Shown one piece after another: positions 1 through 11,228 of a DNA stretch of 64,000 bases (position 1 is its first letter; every line of letters begins with the position of its first letter). The notes under the pieces were generated by a model that saw only the letters and a program-made list of their open reading frames with translations, did not search any database and was not told where the DNA came from. This DNA is from Aurifilum marmelostoma. Lineage: Eukaryota > Ascomycota > Sordariomycetes > Diaporthales > Cryphonectriaceae. The stretch is taken from positions 1,922,001 to 1,986,000 of the forward strand of contig JAMXSV010000017.1 of NCBI GenBank assembly GCA_027559495.1, given 5' to 3'. A program made the translations under genes and the position numbers.

Positions 1-547
1 AAAACCCCTTGATGCCCTCTGTCAGGCTCTCGTGCATGACCGAGACGATAGCCCCCATGATCTGTGCCTCGGCGTTCACCAGCTGGTACTCTGTGCCAGG
101 CGGGTACATCTCGCAGCCCTTGGCAGGGACAGACGTACTGCCGGCGCTGGCCCCTCCCCTGAACCAGCCGCCACCACCACCACCACCGTCAGCCTGCTTC
201 TGTGCCTTCTTCATGTCACTCCAGGCACGGCTCTCACACTCAGCCAGCCGGGCCGAGGCCTCGTTCATGATGTCCTTCTCGAAGCCGAGTATGGACCGCA
301 TAAACACGGCTATGCCGAGCCCGAGCAGGTGAAACGAGGACGAGTCCTTCCGAGCCCGCAGCTGCGCCTCAGCGCCCTCGATGTCGTCGTTGACGATCCG
401 ACCCGTGGCCTCCATGGCATCGTGAAGATCTGAGATCTCCACATCACGGGGGTCGGCGACCTGGGCGGTGCTGGTGTTGCGGCTGGAGGCCAGGACGCTG
501 CCTGGCTTGGAAGCTCCGACGCCGTTGGATTTGAACCAGGAGCGCAT
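1..547 (-). CDS. iml2: Iml2/TPR39-family protein, N-terminal part (truncated by window edge)
   Basis: The minus strand is open from an ATG at 547 to the window edge and encodes the first 182 residues. It begins MRSWFK, has a low-complexity head, then a helix region with LGFEKDIMNEASARL, a Gly run (GGGGGGG) and the stretch YPPGTEYQL...AEAQIMGAIV ending at LTEGIKGF. I recognise this order as fungal inclusion body clearance protein Iml2 (TPR39 family). In yeast the protein acts with lipid droplets in clearing protein inclusions; family members localise to cytoplasm, nucleus or mitochondrial outer membrane. No intron is seen in the visible part. The TPR-rich C-terminal half lies outside the window. 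No ATG precedes 547 nearby in frame, so the start is reasonable. Family assignment is from memory of the sequence pattern. Confidence 0.8.
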   Translation of the reverse strand, partial: MRSWFKSNGVGASKPGSVLASSRNTSTAQVADPRDVEISDLHDAMEATGRIVNDDIEGAEAQLRARKDSSSFHLLGLGIAVFMRSILGFEKDIMNEASARLAECESRAWSDMKKAQKQADGGGGGGGWFRGGASAGSTSVPAKGCEMYPPGTEYQLVNAEAQIMGAIVSVMHESLTEGIKGF

Positions 548-1848
548 GATGATGCTTGAGGCTTCTACGGGTGATGAGTCAAATCCTCTTTTCCCTGTTG
601 CGAGAATCGATGAAGATTTGGAGTCCCTCGAGACGTATTGAAAATGTATCCGGCGTTCCGGGTGATGACGACGATGATGATGCTGATATGCTTGCTTGCT
701 ATAGGACAGACTGGGTACCCGATCCTCAGAGACGTGCCATGTCCCCTTGGGAATGCAAACGCTCTCAAAAGAAAGACACAGGCTGCAGCTGCAACAAGTT
801 GAAACAAAAGTACCAGCTGTGTGTATGCTTTCGCTTCTCGCCCGCTGACAATTGTCGGATGGACTATGTTCTTTCTCGTATTCGCGTCTTAGGCTGGAAG
901 CGACTTGTGGAAGAAGCCTCGCTCTCTCGCTCTTTGATATGCCTAGCAAGTCTTCGTTCTAGCCTCGTTCCAAAAAATGACGTACCCGTTTGGACTAGTA
1001 GTAGGATTATATATGCCGCAAAGGAAAGGCTGCGGCGTCTCAAATGGGAGAAAAAAAAAAAACAGCGCTTGCGGATTCCAAAGTCCGTCCCCAAAATCCA
1101 GACACGTCAGCACTGCCCTGAACGTGAGGCGAGTGCTCGAGAAGACAAGACAAAGTAGAAGAAAGGCTGAAGGGGGCACATAGGCGGCCTGCCTTGCTTG
1201 CCATGAAATCAAATCGTAGTACTACCAATCAAGATTCAGCCCTATCGTGCAATAAATGACCTGGTCCCTAGAACCGCAGTAGGAATTCCCTGCCCATGCT
1301 GAAGTTCATGCAGTGAGACGCCGGTATCTCCGGCACTATGCTGAGTTGCTGTGTCTGCTATTAGTCGGCAGGGTCAACCGTAATTTAGTGGGGGTGCGAT
1401 CAGCAAGGTACTATCCTCCAACGAGATTGACACAAAGACCTGAGACGTGAAAGGCCAGAGGTGTACTATGGTACCATTGGTACTGTAGGACACAAGGTGG
1501 GAAAAGACCCTGAGCCGCCTGGGTCTGAGCCTGTAGTTGGACAAGTTGAGGCACTAGCCACTGGTTTCAAGCCACAAGGAGGGGCGCAGAGAGCGAAGGC
1601 CAAGAGAGGGGCCCGCCTCCCAGGCGCTATCCGTCAGCAGCTTGGTGCCTGCCGCTGGAGCTGGACGACCTGCTGCCAGAGAGGATCTCCCATTGTAGCT
1701 TGACCACACCCCGACGTGAAGCTCAACTTCAACAAAACGGTTTACAAAGCAGCCTTTTCACAAAGCACCACCATAACTCTACACACAAAAGACATTCAAG
1801 ACCTTTCCCCTTGTTCTCCATCTCTAGACACCACCTCAGAGCAACACC
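548..1848. promoter_or_regulatory. Intergenic region between divergent iml2 and sem1
   Basis: This 1.3-kb stretch lies between two divergently transcribed genes and should hold both promoters. A TGAGTCA heptamer sits at 574-580, about 27 nt upstream of the iml2 ATG. A run of A (about 1050-1062) and CT-rich sequence just upstream of sem1 (about 1795-1830) are visible. Open frames here (for example 556-1158) are rich in Ser, Arg and Cys, show no family resemblance and are read as chance frames. Confidence 0.5.
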
Positions 1849-2424
1849 ATGGCCTCTGCCGCGCCCCAAAAAGAGAACCAACCAGCCGCTTCTAACGAGG
1901 CAGGCAAGCCCGATGACGCCACCAAGAAGATTGCGCTGGAGGAAGACGACGAGTTTGAGGATTTTCCCGTCGAGGGTACGTCACGCTCCTCTACTGCAGA
2001 GACCTTCTTCTGAGGGTGGAAGGGGGGAGAAGTCTTTCTCGCCCCCCGCGTCAAGAAACACAATTCTCCTGACTGACATCCTGTTCCACCCATCACACAG
2101 ACTGGCCGACAGAAGAGACCGAGGCTGCCAACAGCAGCGAGACGACGAAGCACCTGTGGGAGGAATCATGGGACGACGACGACACGAGCGATGATTTCTC
2201 CAAGCAGCTTCAGTACGTACACACACCACACCACATCGGACCACGACCCCTTCGGCTGGCTGTATGACAGCTTAGCTCGGTTCACGCCCTCCACTTCCTC
2301 CCACCTGGGGAAAGTGATAATAACATATGTCACCACCACTCAAGGGATGTTTTGCAGCTGACTGACTTTTCTTTTAACCCACAGGGAGGAGCACAAGAAA
2401 GTGGAGTCGTCGAAGCGCCGGTAG
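1849..2424 (+). CDS. sem1: 26S proteasome complex subunit Sem1/Dss1
   Basis: Three exons, 1849-1975, 2101-2212 and 2385-2424, join in frame to 92 residues. Introns are 125 and 172 nt with GTACGT donors and CACAG/CCACAG acceptors. The protein has an Ala/Pro/Lys head, an acidic block (LEEDDEFEDFPVEDWP), then WEESWDDDDTSDDFSKQL and a basic EEHKKVESSKRR tail. These acidic Trp-containing blocks and the short helical tail are the hallmark of Sem1/Dss1, an intrinsically disordered subunit of the proteasome lid that also binds TREX-2 and BRCA2-like partners. Length fits fungal Sem1 (about 90 residues). It converges with pgk1 downstream. Confidence 0.93.
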
Positions 2425-3033
2425 GATGGCCAAGACCACGACCTCAACACCGACGGGTCTATACCCGTAGATACTGCAGCAGATAGCTCCAACACGGGGT
2501 CTGATACGCCCGGCTCCAGCGATAGCGAGCCCCTTTGGAGTGAATGTTGAGGGGAGCACAGTTATCAAGAAAGAACAAGTATGACTACCCGTGAAGGCAC
2601 ATGGCGGTGCTAAAGCCGAAAGCACATCCCACCATCAGAGCGTCCATGAGGATGAGCCATCCAAGTTTTTCCCTGTGTGAGATCTTTGTGGAACGTGCAT
2701 CCAGGACCAAGCAGGCAGATGCTCCAAGGGAACACTCAGAAACCGGGCCGCCTAACCAGGTCTTAGATCTAGATTAATGAGAAATGAAATCACACTAGCC
2801 CATAGTAGGCGCGGCTTGTCCTACTTTGATTCTCGTGGGTATTTCGTGACGAAGCGGAAGATACATGTAGTGGTTTATTTGAATTGTTTAATTTGGCATT
2901 CTGTTACTCTCTCTGTGACTCGCAAGCTAAAGGCTCGCAGCAATGGCTTTTCCCAACCTTCCCACCCAAGCAAGTCTCATCAGCGACCCCTCTGCAGGGC
3001 TTCCCTAACCGCTCGTCTCGAGAACAAACAGAC
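2425..3033. other. Intergenic region between convergent sem1 and pgk1
   Basis: About 600 nt hold the 3' ends of two convergent genes. AT-rich patches at 2765-2780 and 2860-2895 could serve as 3'-end processing signals. No gene or repeat is recognised. Confidence 0.4.
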
Positions 3034-4636
3034 TTACTTGCTCGACAGCGCCGTCACGCCGGGCAGCTCCTTGCCCTCGAGGAGCTCCAGGCTGGCACCA
3101 CCGCCGGTCGAGACGTGGGATAGCTTGTCCTCGACACCATACTTGGCCGCCACGGTGGCGGTGTCACCACCGCCGATGATGACAATCTTGCCGCCCTGTG
3201 CGGCAGCGACGGCGGCGTCGAGAGTCGCCTTGGTTCCGTTGGCAAACTTGTCGAACTCAAACACGCCGGCCGGGCCGTTCCACAGGATGGTCTTGGCCTC
3301 ATCGATGGCCTCCTTGTACAGCTTGACGGACTCCTCGCCGCAGTCCAGGCCCATCCAGCCCTCGGGGATGCCCTCGGCATCCGTGGCCTTGCCGGTGGTG
3401 GCGTTGGCGTCGAACTTGTCGGCGGTGATGTAGTCAACGGGCAGGACGACCTTGACGCCGTTCTTCTTGGCCTTCTCCATCAGCTGGGGCACGGTCTTGG
3501 CGCCGGCCTCATCGAAGAGGGAGGTGCCAATGGGCACGTTGTACAGGGTCTTCTTGAAGGTGAAGGCCATGCCGCCGCACACCACCAGGGTGTTGACCTT
3601 GTCCAGCAGGTTGTCGATCAGCTGGATCTTGTCCGACACCTTGGCGCCGCCCAGGATGGCGAGGAAGGGCCGCTGGGGCGACTCCAGGGCCTTTGCGAAG
3701 TAGTCGAGCTCCTTCTTCATGAGGAAACCGGCTGCCTTCTGTGGGAGGTCCACGCCGACCATGGAGGAGTGAGCGCGGTGGGCAGTGCCGAAGGCGTCGT
3801 CTGCACAGAATTTGTTAGTGAACGCCATCACGAAAACGGGAGTGGCAGTATTCTAGGGCTCAGGTCTTCTTACTGATGTAGACATCACCCAGGGCAGTCA
3901 GGCCCTTTCTGAACTCTGCAACCTTCTCCTTGTCCGCCTTGGTCTTGTTGCCCTCCTTATCCTTGGCAGAACCCTCCTCCTCGATGTGGAAGCGCAGGTT
4001 CTCCAGCAGGACCACGCCGCCGCCCTCGGTCTTGTTGACGATCGCCTCGACCTCAGGGCCGACGCAGTCGGGGGCAAAGGTGACGGACTTGCCCAGCAGC
4101 TTCTCCAGCTCGGGGACGACGGGCTGCAGACTATACTTGGCGTTCACGCTGCCATTGGGCCGGCCGAGGTGGGACATGAGGACCACGGCCTTGGCGCCGT
4201 TGTCGACGGCATACTTGATGGTGGGGATGGCACCCGCGATGCGCTGGTTGTTGGTAACCTTCTTGTCCGCGTCGAGAGGTACGTTGAAGTCGACCTAGTA
4301 CAGCAGGTATCACTATTAGCTCTTCATGTCCTCTAGTGTTTTTGGGACATCCGGATAGCTCCGGAGAGAGGCAACTCAAGCATCCCTGACTCCTGAGCTT
4401 TCCGTACACAGCACCGTGCAACACAGCTAATTGAGGGGTTGAGCGTGATGAAGGAGGTCCCGTAGAGACAACAAATCTTGAAGTTATTGTCTCTCAAAAA
4501 CCAGGTGCAATGCATAGAGGGGAAGAACTCATAGCCAGATGGAAGAGCCGAATCAGCCGACGCAACTTACCCGGATAAGGACTCGCTTGCCCTTGAGGTC
4601 GACATCAGTGATGGAAAGCTTGCTGGCCAGAGACAT
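3034..4636 (-). CDS. pgk1: Phosphoglycerate kinase
   Basis: Exons 4636-4571, 4294-3874 and 3800-3034 join to 417 residues, the usual size for fungal Pgk. Introns are 276 and 73 nt. The protein starts MSLASKLSITDVDLKGKRVLIR, continues into VDFNVPLD, and carries the signature VVLMSHLGRPNG (3-phosphoglycerate-binding loop), GGAKVSDKIQLIDNLL, VCGGMAFTF and the C-terminal nucleotide-binding IIGGGDTATVAAKYG and STGGGASLELLEGK. It transfers phosphate between 1,3-bisphosphoglycerate and ADP in cytosolic glycolysis. Immediately upstream of the ATG the coding strand has a C8 tract (4648-4655) in a CT-rich leader, typical of strongly expressed fungal genes. Coding sequence is strongly biased to C-ending codons, as expected for a highly expressed gene. 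Confidence 0.97.
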
Positions 4637-5900
4637 CTTGACGGGGTGGGGGGGGTTTTCTTAGGGGTATCAATTGGGAAAGGAAAACACTTTTCAGGGG
4701 TTGGAAATGTATTGCGTGGTGTGTCTCTACGATGAGAGGAGGAGCTGGACGGGAGGGTGTCTAGATAGCTACGGGAGAAAAAGCGCAGGAGAGGTTTGTT
4801 ATGTATAGTGGGGGCGGGGTCGTTGCCCAGTGGAGTCTCCCCTAGTGACGTCGGCTTCGGGGCGCGCCAGGAGGTTGAGTAGTGGGCGGTGGGCTGCCGT
4901 CCTCAGCTGATTCCCTCGCCGCGGTATTTCTCGGCGTTGATGTGTTCAAAAAATCAGGAGGTTCTGGGGCAGAGGTTTCGAGACTTGGCCCTCTCCGATC
5001 TCGTGTTCGGCCGGGCGAACCGTTTCATGAGAAAAATGAAAAGAATGGGCTATCGATCGATCCTTTGGCTCGCTCTCAAAAACCCGGAAAGGTGCCGATG
5101 TCAGAATCACCTGTCAAATACCTTTGGCCTATTTCGATTTTTTTTTCTTCATCCTCATTGCCATCCTCATCCTTCCTTGGGCAATACATCCAGGGTTCTT
5201 GGCCCCCTTTCTACTCTTGAACTTTTAGGTTCAAGAAGACTGGCTCGGCAGGAACTCACGGGACGTACTACTACTTTGTATGAGGGGGAGAAGAGAGTAA
5301 GGTGGTGCAGGCTATTCGGGGACTCTGATTGAGTACCCTGTTAGCCATGTCCAACGTCGATTGGCTTAATTGTTGAAAGCACAGAACCCTTTCCTTCACT
5401 CTTGGCCAAATGTCAGACTGCATGATCGTCGTTTCGACGGACACCCAGATCGTATACCCAGCTCGTCCAGTGTAGAGAATTGCCGACCGCGACGGTACGA
5501 TCTGTGAGAAGCATCGTACGGCGGTGCTTGATCTAGATTTCCAAATTTCAGATCCACTCTCCGCAGTATCTTTGCCCGAAATCCTTTGCACTGTAGGGAT
5601 GGCAGAGTTCACGACAGGGCAATACAACCATTGTTTCATTGGAAGCCAATTAGAATATACCATGTTGAATTCAGACCGTCCAACCCAGGCCCGAGAAGGA
5701 CAGCGTACCGAACGCCGTGTGACCCGAGCAGACTGCGCATATATCCAAGACCCTTTAGGCCACCAAAAAGGAAACCAAAATTCATACTCGCGCCGATGAT
5801 GATGCCAGAGAGACAAGAGGGAGTCTAGGTATTCATTATCGGTCGTAGCCAGTAATAGTGACACACGAAATTTATCACCGTCCATGCATCTGCAATACAT
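4637..5900. promoter_or_regulatory. Promoter region of pgk1 and 3' flank of the Mpv17-like gene
   Basis: The first several hundred bases upstream of 4636 are the pgk1 promoter; a GC-rich box (GGGGGCGGGG) lies near 4810 and a TGACGTC motif near 4845. A T-rich tract near 5138-5150 and CT-rich sequence follow. The part next to 5900 is the 3' flank of the next minus-strand gene. The long minus-strand open frame 5271-5900 is out of frame with the Mpv17 exons and has no family resemblance. Confidence 0.4.
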
Positions 5901-6775
5901 CTACTCCAGGCGGATGTTGGGGTTGTTCGAAGCAGCAATGGGCTGAGCCACATCCTCAGCAGCATTGGTGAGGGAGAGGTAGGCAGTCCATGCGATACCG
6001 ACCGTGGAAACAAAGGGCTGCAAGACCCGAGATTAGTAAGACCATTTCCCACGATACTGATTACCTCTTGCCTTAAGGAGATGTTACTCACAAGCTGGAA
6101 CTGGACAGGCATCAAACGGAAGTTGATGACCTGCACCGCAGGCCACACAGCATAGTTGGCCTTGAGCGTGGGGACGTACATATCCCGGAGCTTGGTATAG
6201 ATAGCACGTCGGCCACCACCCTCAGCGACAGTCATGGCGGTATAGAACCAGACCAGACCAACAGGGGCGAAGAGGAGCTGGTCAAAAACAACTCTCTTCA
6301 TGGCCTGGCCAAAGGCAGCAGATTTGGTGATGGGGAACGTCTTCTCAAGGAACTTGAACCACTTGAACTGTATAGGTGCCATGCCGAAACCGTAGGCCAT
6401 AAACCTCGTCAGCCGCTCGAAGTCAAAGGGCGGAGGAAGCTGCTTGGACTCGGGGATCAGCTCGCGCTCGGTGAAGGGGTCCTTGGCGTCGAGCTCGAAG
6501 GCCATATTATCGTCACGGGCGCTGGGAGATCGCTTCCTGAGGGAGCGCTCGCGAATGGCAGTGATGGACTGGGCGACGGTGTCGGCTACGCCACCGAGGA
6601 CGGCGTTGGTCACCATCATGGTGAGCACTGTGTATATGCACACATCAATCAGCATGACATTACGCCCTAAGGCAATCCACCGTCTCGACGACATCGTCAT
6701 CCGGTTTTCAAACATACCTGGGCGCTCGCTGTAGTAAGCATTGTATCTAGACACTAGCCGCGCAATGATAGTCAT
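5901..6775 (-). CDS. Mpv17/PMP22-family integral membrane protein
   Basis: Exons 6775-6718, 6627-6092 and 6017-5901 join to 236 residues (introns 90 and 74 nt). The protein begins MTIIARLVSRYNAYYSERP, continues VLTMMVTNAVLGGVADTVAQS (first membrane segment), has a charged insert (about residues 45-85) rich in Arg, Asp and Glu, then FMAYGFGMAPIQFKWFKFLE, and ends with the family signature WPAVQVINFRLMPVQFQ followed by a last membrane segment and an IRLE tail. This is the Mpv17/PMP22 four-helix channel family of peroxisomal or inner mitochondrial membranes (yeast Sym1 relative). The spliced C-terminus PFVSTVGIAWTAYLSLTN restores the conserved family end, which supports the last intron. Whether it is mitochondrial or peroxisomal cannot be told from sequence. 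Confidence 0.88.
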
Positions 6776-9066
6776 TTCGATTAGGAAGATGATGGCGTGA
6801 AGGAGTGGCTAAGCAAACAGAAAGGGAGATAAAATTAGCAAAATGTGCCTTCGAGATAGGGCTGGGAGCAGGTGAAAGAAAAGTTGGTGGGAGCTTGTCG
6901 ATGATCTTCGTCGAGGAAAGAGTTGGAAGAGGACATGACGACACCAAGACAAGGTAGGCTGGGGGGAGTGTTCGTGGTCCACACAGGAGGCGATAAGGGG
7001 ACACTCGGACTGCAATTGCCAGGCGAGTCAGACTTGAGGCTGGAGGACACAAGGCAGACTTACGACGCGATCATATATGTATTTGCTGTTAATCGCTCGG
7101 GCGAGGCGGCGACGTGTAAGTTCCCAGGTCATGATTGCGACGAGGAGGGGACACAAGAGAAAAAGAAAAGTTTTGGGTGATGATGCTTTAGGATGGGTTG
7201 TCTCGGTGATGATTCTGTTCTCTTCCCTTTCCGACGCTTTGTCTGGCGCTGAGAAGCAGTGAGGAATGACGTCTGGGGGACTGCTATTCCGGGGGCCTTG
7301 GTGGTGCTTATTGCCGCTAAAAAGGAATACGGTCCACCCGACAGCGGATCCCTCCAATGTCAATCTGAATCAATCTGCTGGAGATTAACCGACTCGACTG
7401 AACGGTGCGAATCGAGAGCGCGAGCGATACGACGGTCTCTGCCTCTTGTTTTCCGAACTCAGAGGTCTAGCGGCAATGATGTGAATGATGGAAAAGAGGA
7501 AGGTAGAGGAGGTAGGGGGGAAGGAGTTCAAGGTGGCAGAGGGAAAAAAGAGGTTCTGCCTGGAAAGAGGAGTGTGAGGAGTTGGTGGACGGGGTTGGAT
7601 GGTGTGAGATGTGTCACATTTACGCTGGCGGCTTATGCGACCGGGACCGCTGAATAAGAGGCTGTGCCACGCACACGCACGCTGAGGAGCCAGTGGGTAA
7701 AAAGCCAGTATTGGCTGTGGCGTCGGGAACAGAGTGCCCCGTAACTCTCTGGAAACGCAGACCGGATCCCTAACGGGGCCTCTGCGCTGGCACACTGTGA
7801 CGTGTTAGAGAGCGTTGTCAAGATCAGACCGGGACCCCCCCCCCGCCCGAGCCCTTGAGAGTCAAGCCCTAGACAGCCTCCTTGAACCTCATCCTGAAGT
7901 TGATGGTGCAGACGGCGCGGAGAACCTTGTCGCAAATGCTTCAAACCTCCTTCTGAACCCGCTGTTTCTCACTGTTTCTTTCGAGACTGACCCTCAATGT
8001 ATCCTCTTTGTCGCCTCTGATGGTTCTATAAAGGCCGTCATTGCTGCGATGGCGTCGTTTGGCCCCACCATCACAGGATGCCCTGCCACCGACCTGCAGG
8101 TTGAACCCAATATGGCATGCATCCCTTTTCGATTTCAACGGCGGACTATCTCCCCGGCCGATGCGATAAATCAAGTATAGTATCGAACAAGATCATCATA
8201 GAGGCAGTGACGTGCCCATTCTTGGCCCCCAGAGATCCCTCAAGAGGCTCGACAAAGCCCCCAGGGAGCCCCCAACGCTGGGATGTGTAGGACTGACTGA
8301 GTGACTGGCTGAATGACTAAATACATCTTGATGTATTGGTGGTTGATCCGGCTGTATACCTCCAAGATACCACCTGACAAGGCAGGTGCTCCATCGTGTA
8401 CTCCCTTTACCCAGTCAGCCCTACCCCCCTCTCGGATTCACGAGTCCAGATGGGAGTAGTGGAGGGGGTGGCAGACGTTCCTCCATCATCATCCCTGCAC
8501 GACCTGCGTGGGACCGTTCATCCTATCAGACTAACATCGCTCTAGAAGTTCTTTGATATGCTTCGATTCTTACCGACGCCTATCGATTGCCAGGGCTAGA
8601 GGTGGCTGCACAGACATGCTCATGTCCTGTCTAATCTGCATCTGGCAGGTCACACCCCTCGCCATCCATCCTCTCCAGTCGGAACTGCAACTTCGTAGCC
8701 ACTACTGAGAGGCAGGCAGGAAATGTCTTTATTTCTCTACATTCTTCCCTCTTGCTCTCGTAGCAGCGAGGAAATGGATGATCGAGTCTCAAGATCCCTT
8801 CCTGCACCTGTTTTCGTCCTCGCCAGATAGGGCTTGGCCAACTGAACGCCACATCTTCAATTGACAGCCCAGGCTTTCACCTCCTTCGACTCCAGACTTA
8901 CCATTTGTCCGGTGGGAGACTAGGACGACGCTCTTGGCAGACGGCAACCTCCTGCGCCTCCTCGTGACCCACGCATATCAAGTATCATGTCTTCCAATAT
9001 CTCTGCTCTCTGAGCCGTCGCTCTCTGGACATCCTCAGGCGCCGTCACACAGACTGGTGATCCCCG
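6776..9066. other. Intergenic region, no gene recognised
   Basis: This 2.3-kb stretch holds the promoter of the Mpv17-like gene and the upstream region of the 9067 gene. A C10 tract lies at 7835-7844 and purine-rich runs occur around 7490-7580. Open frames such as 7028-7363, 7385-7795 and 7815-8180 overlap one another on both strands, are Pro/Ser/Arg-rich and match nothing I know. CT-rich sequence at 8880-9060 may be the leader of the downstream gene. Confidence 0.35.
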
Positions 9067-9735
9067 ATGCAGTCAGCGGCGATGGCTCGCGGCCGAGTCC
9101 CACACTCTTCCACCTTCAGACTGCTCGTTCTTTCCACTCGACTTGTGGCTGCTAGAGCCCACCCACTTCTCGACATAGTCCGCCGTTGTTCACTGACTGC
9201 CTGTCCAAGCACTACGGACTCGGATGATGACGACGACGAAAGCCACGGCGGTTTCACGACAGCCAGCATCGTGGGGCTTGCGGTCGGCTCGACTTTCGCC
9301 CTCTTCTTCCTCGCCTGGATATATTACTACTTTGTGTACTACAAACAAGAGAAGCTGAAGCTTCGGAGGGAATATCTGCAACGGCTCGGTTCCCTCGAAG
9401 AGACCTTAACCCAGCACGGACAGGTTCCTCTTGTTGATCCGGGGCCGGCGAATGAGGAGGGCGCGTCAGCAGGTACGACGACTAGGCCTCTCCCACGAAT
9501 CATGACAGACATTCCGATCTCAAGATTTGGTCTTGCCACCCTGATGTCGTCTTCCGCTCAACTATCGCCTGTCGTCTTCTCCGCCATCCAGCACACCTCT
9601 ATGGAGCCAAAATCTCCCACACTGACCGAAGACTCAAAAATGAGGACCGCGTTGCCAGAAGACAAAGTACTAGGTCACTGCAAAGATATCAGACATTCGG
9701 GCCACGGATCTGACGCCTCTGCTGTGGACCCTTGA
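9067..9735 (+). CDS. Single-pass membrane protein, unrecognised
   Basis: An uninterrupted frame of 222 residues starts at ATG 9067; a second in-frame ATG (residue 6) is an equally good start. I do not recognise the family. Visible features are an Arg-rich head, an acidic run (DSDDDDDES, about residues 51-59), one strongly hydrophobic segment (about residues 66-92: ASIVGLAVGSTFALFFLAW followed by several Tyr), then a basic stop-transfer stretch (KQEKLKLRREYLQRL) predicted to be helical, and a Ser/Pro/Thr-rich hydrophilic tail. The layout (acidic short ectodomain, one helix, basic juxtamembrane stretch, disordered tail) resembles small fungal type I or type III membrane proteins such as Mid2/SKG6-like proteins. 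An upstream signal-peptide exon could be missing. The hydrophobic segment is the best evidence that it is real. Confidence 0.5.
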   Translation: MQSAAMARGRVPHSSTFRLLVLSTRLVAARAHPLLDIVRRCSLTACPSTTDSDDDDDESHGGFTTASIVGLAVGSTFALFFLAWIYYYFVYYKQEKLKLRREYLQRLGSLEETLTQHGQVPLVDPGPANEEGASAGTTTRPLPRIMTDIPISRFGLATLMSSSAQLSPVVFSAIQHTSMEPKSPTLTEDSKMRTALPEDKVLGHCKDIRHSGHGSDASAVDP

Positions 9736-11228
9736 CGGATCATGCCAGCCAGCCTCGTCTTTTTTTTCTTCTTCCTTTTTTTTTTCTAAAAAAGGTTTGT
9801 TCGCCGACCATTATACGACAGACAGGGGACGAAGCCTACGTTGTTCGCTACAACTGACCATGCTTCGGCCGTGACAGTTCACGGTCTTACTCCCAGTGTC
9901 GCTATTTGGTAAACGGGCATATCCAGTCCAATGGTCCCACCCTGCACGTCTTACGGCGCCTCACGGAAGGCCTAAAAATTTGGCAAGAATATTCAGGAGT
10001 TTTGGAAAGACGGAACACTGTGCGGGCCTCAACGTGGGCGTTGGAAAACATGCCTGGATATGGCAGGAGGATACGTCCTGGCTATGTGGGCCGAGCATGA
10101 TTGCGTGTGCTTCGCCAAATGCTCACCGCACCGGACAGTCTGTCATATGTCACAACCCATTGGACAAGGCTTGTGCGAGCCATTTAAGTCACTTCACGTC
10201 CCACGACAGCACCCCAGGAGCACATACGCAGCTTGGCACCTCGACAATGCATCTTGTCATTGGATGCCTCGTCTCTTGTGACTCCGTGCAAATGCAGCTT
10301 CGGGCGTCGGTCCACTGCCAAATACGGACCTTGCGCAGAGAAGTGCTGTCGGCTGGAGATTTGCGTACCTGTGGCCAAAAGGTCGCGCTCCATCGTACCC
10401 GATTCCTGTTCGGCCGACAAGACTCGTCAGTGACTCCTCCGCAGACACCCCGCCACATTAGGCTACGTTCTAGGGAAAGAGTAACGGATTTCCCCATTTT
10501 TATAGCCCGCGCAGAGGACCACAGTTCCCAACAGTGTACCGGGCTGTATTTCTGGACAGAGCTCGTCGAGTCCGAAAAGCACCTAGGGTCATCCCCAAGG
10601 ATACACAAAGAGTCAGATCTTACTCCTACGGACTGTTGATGTCCAAATGTTGTCCCAACAAATGCCACAAACTCGCTTCCTTGAAACCACACGAGTTCTC
10701 GACCTTCTGAGGTGGAAGACATCACCGGCGCCAAAAGTACACGGGGCGTCGGTAGCAGGTCACCTTATTGGACAGGTTTAGGGAATCAGCCCATGCTTAT
10801 ATGGTCATGCCAGTTAGAACCCCTCTCTGGGATGGAAGCAAGCTGATGGGATCCTCCGGGATCTCGGCGGCTTCAGCTGTCGCTGTGGCCAGGCCCCCGG
10901 CCGGCCGCTCGGGACCGAACGCCTCAAGCCCGAAAATTCGATATACTGTATTGTATATTCACTAAGCGTGGAATATGAGACCGGTCTTGATTCACCAGAC
11001 CCAAGATATATAAAAATGTGCAGAGATACCAACAATGTCTCGTCTGAAGCGAGTGTCTTTGTTCGAGTATAGAGCAAAACAGGCTGTTGAGCGCGCGAGG
11101 CCCTCTTTTGTCTTTGCCCATCAACTTCAAGTCTTGGGCACACCAACCATTGAGACAATATTTGCCCTCTCACGCCGTCCTGTTCTGGAAAGACAGATCC
11201 CACACGGCATTCGCTGTCTTCTACGACC
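9736..11228. other. Intergenic region, no gene recognised
   Basis: About 1.5 kb with T-rich runs right after 9735 (about 9760-9790), likely 3'-end sequence of the upstream gene. The open frames here (9896-10639 plus, 10189-10734 minus) lack ATG support or family resemblance and overlap antisense. The last 250 nt upstream of 11229 are the promoter and leader of the next gene. Confidence 0.35.

Noticed and set aside
556..1158. Plus-strand open frame in the iml2-sem1 spacer
   Set aside because: Non-ATG start, low-complexity Arg/Ser content and placement in a divergent promoter.
9896..10639. Plus-strand open frame of 247 residues
   Set aside because: Starts at GTG rather than ATG, overlaps an antisense frame, and matches no known family.
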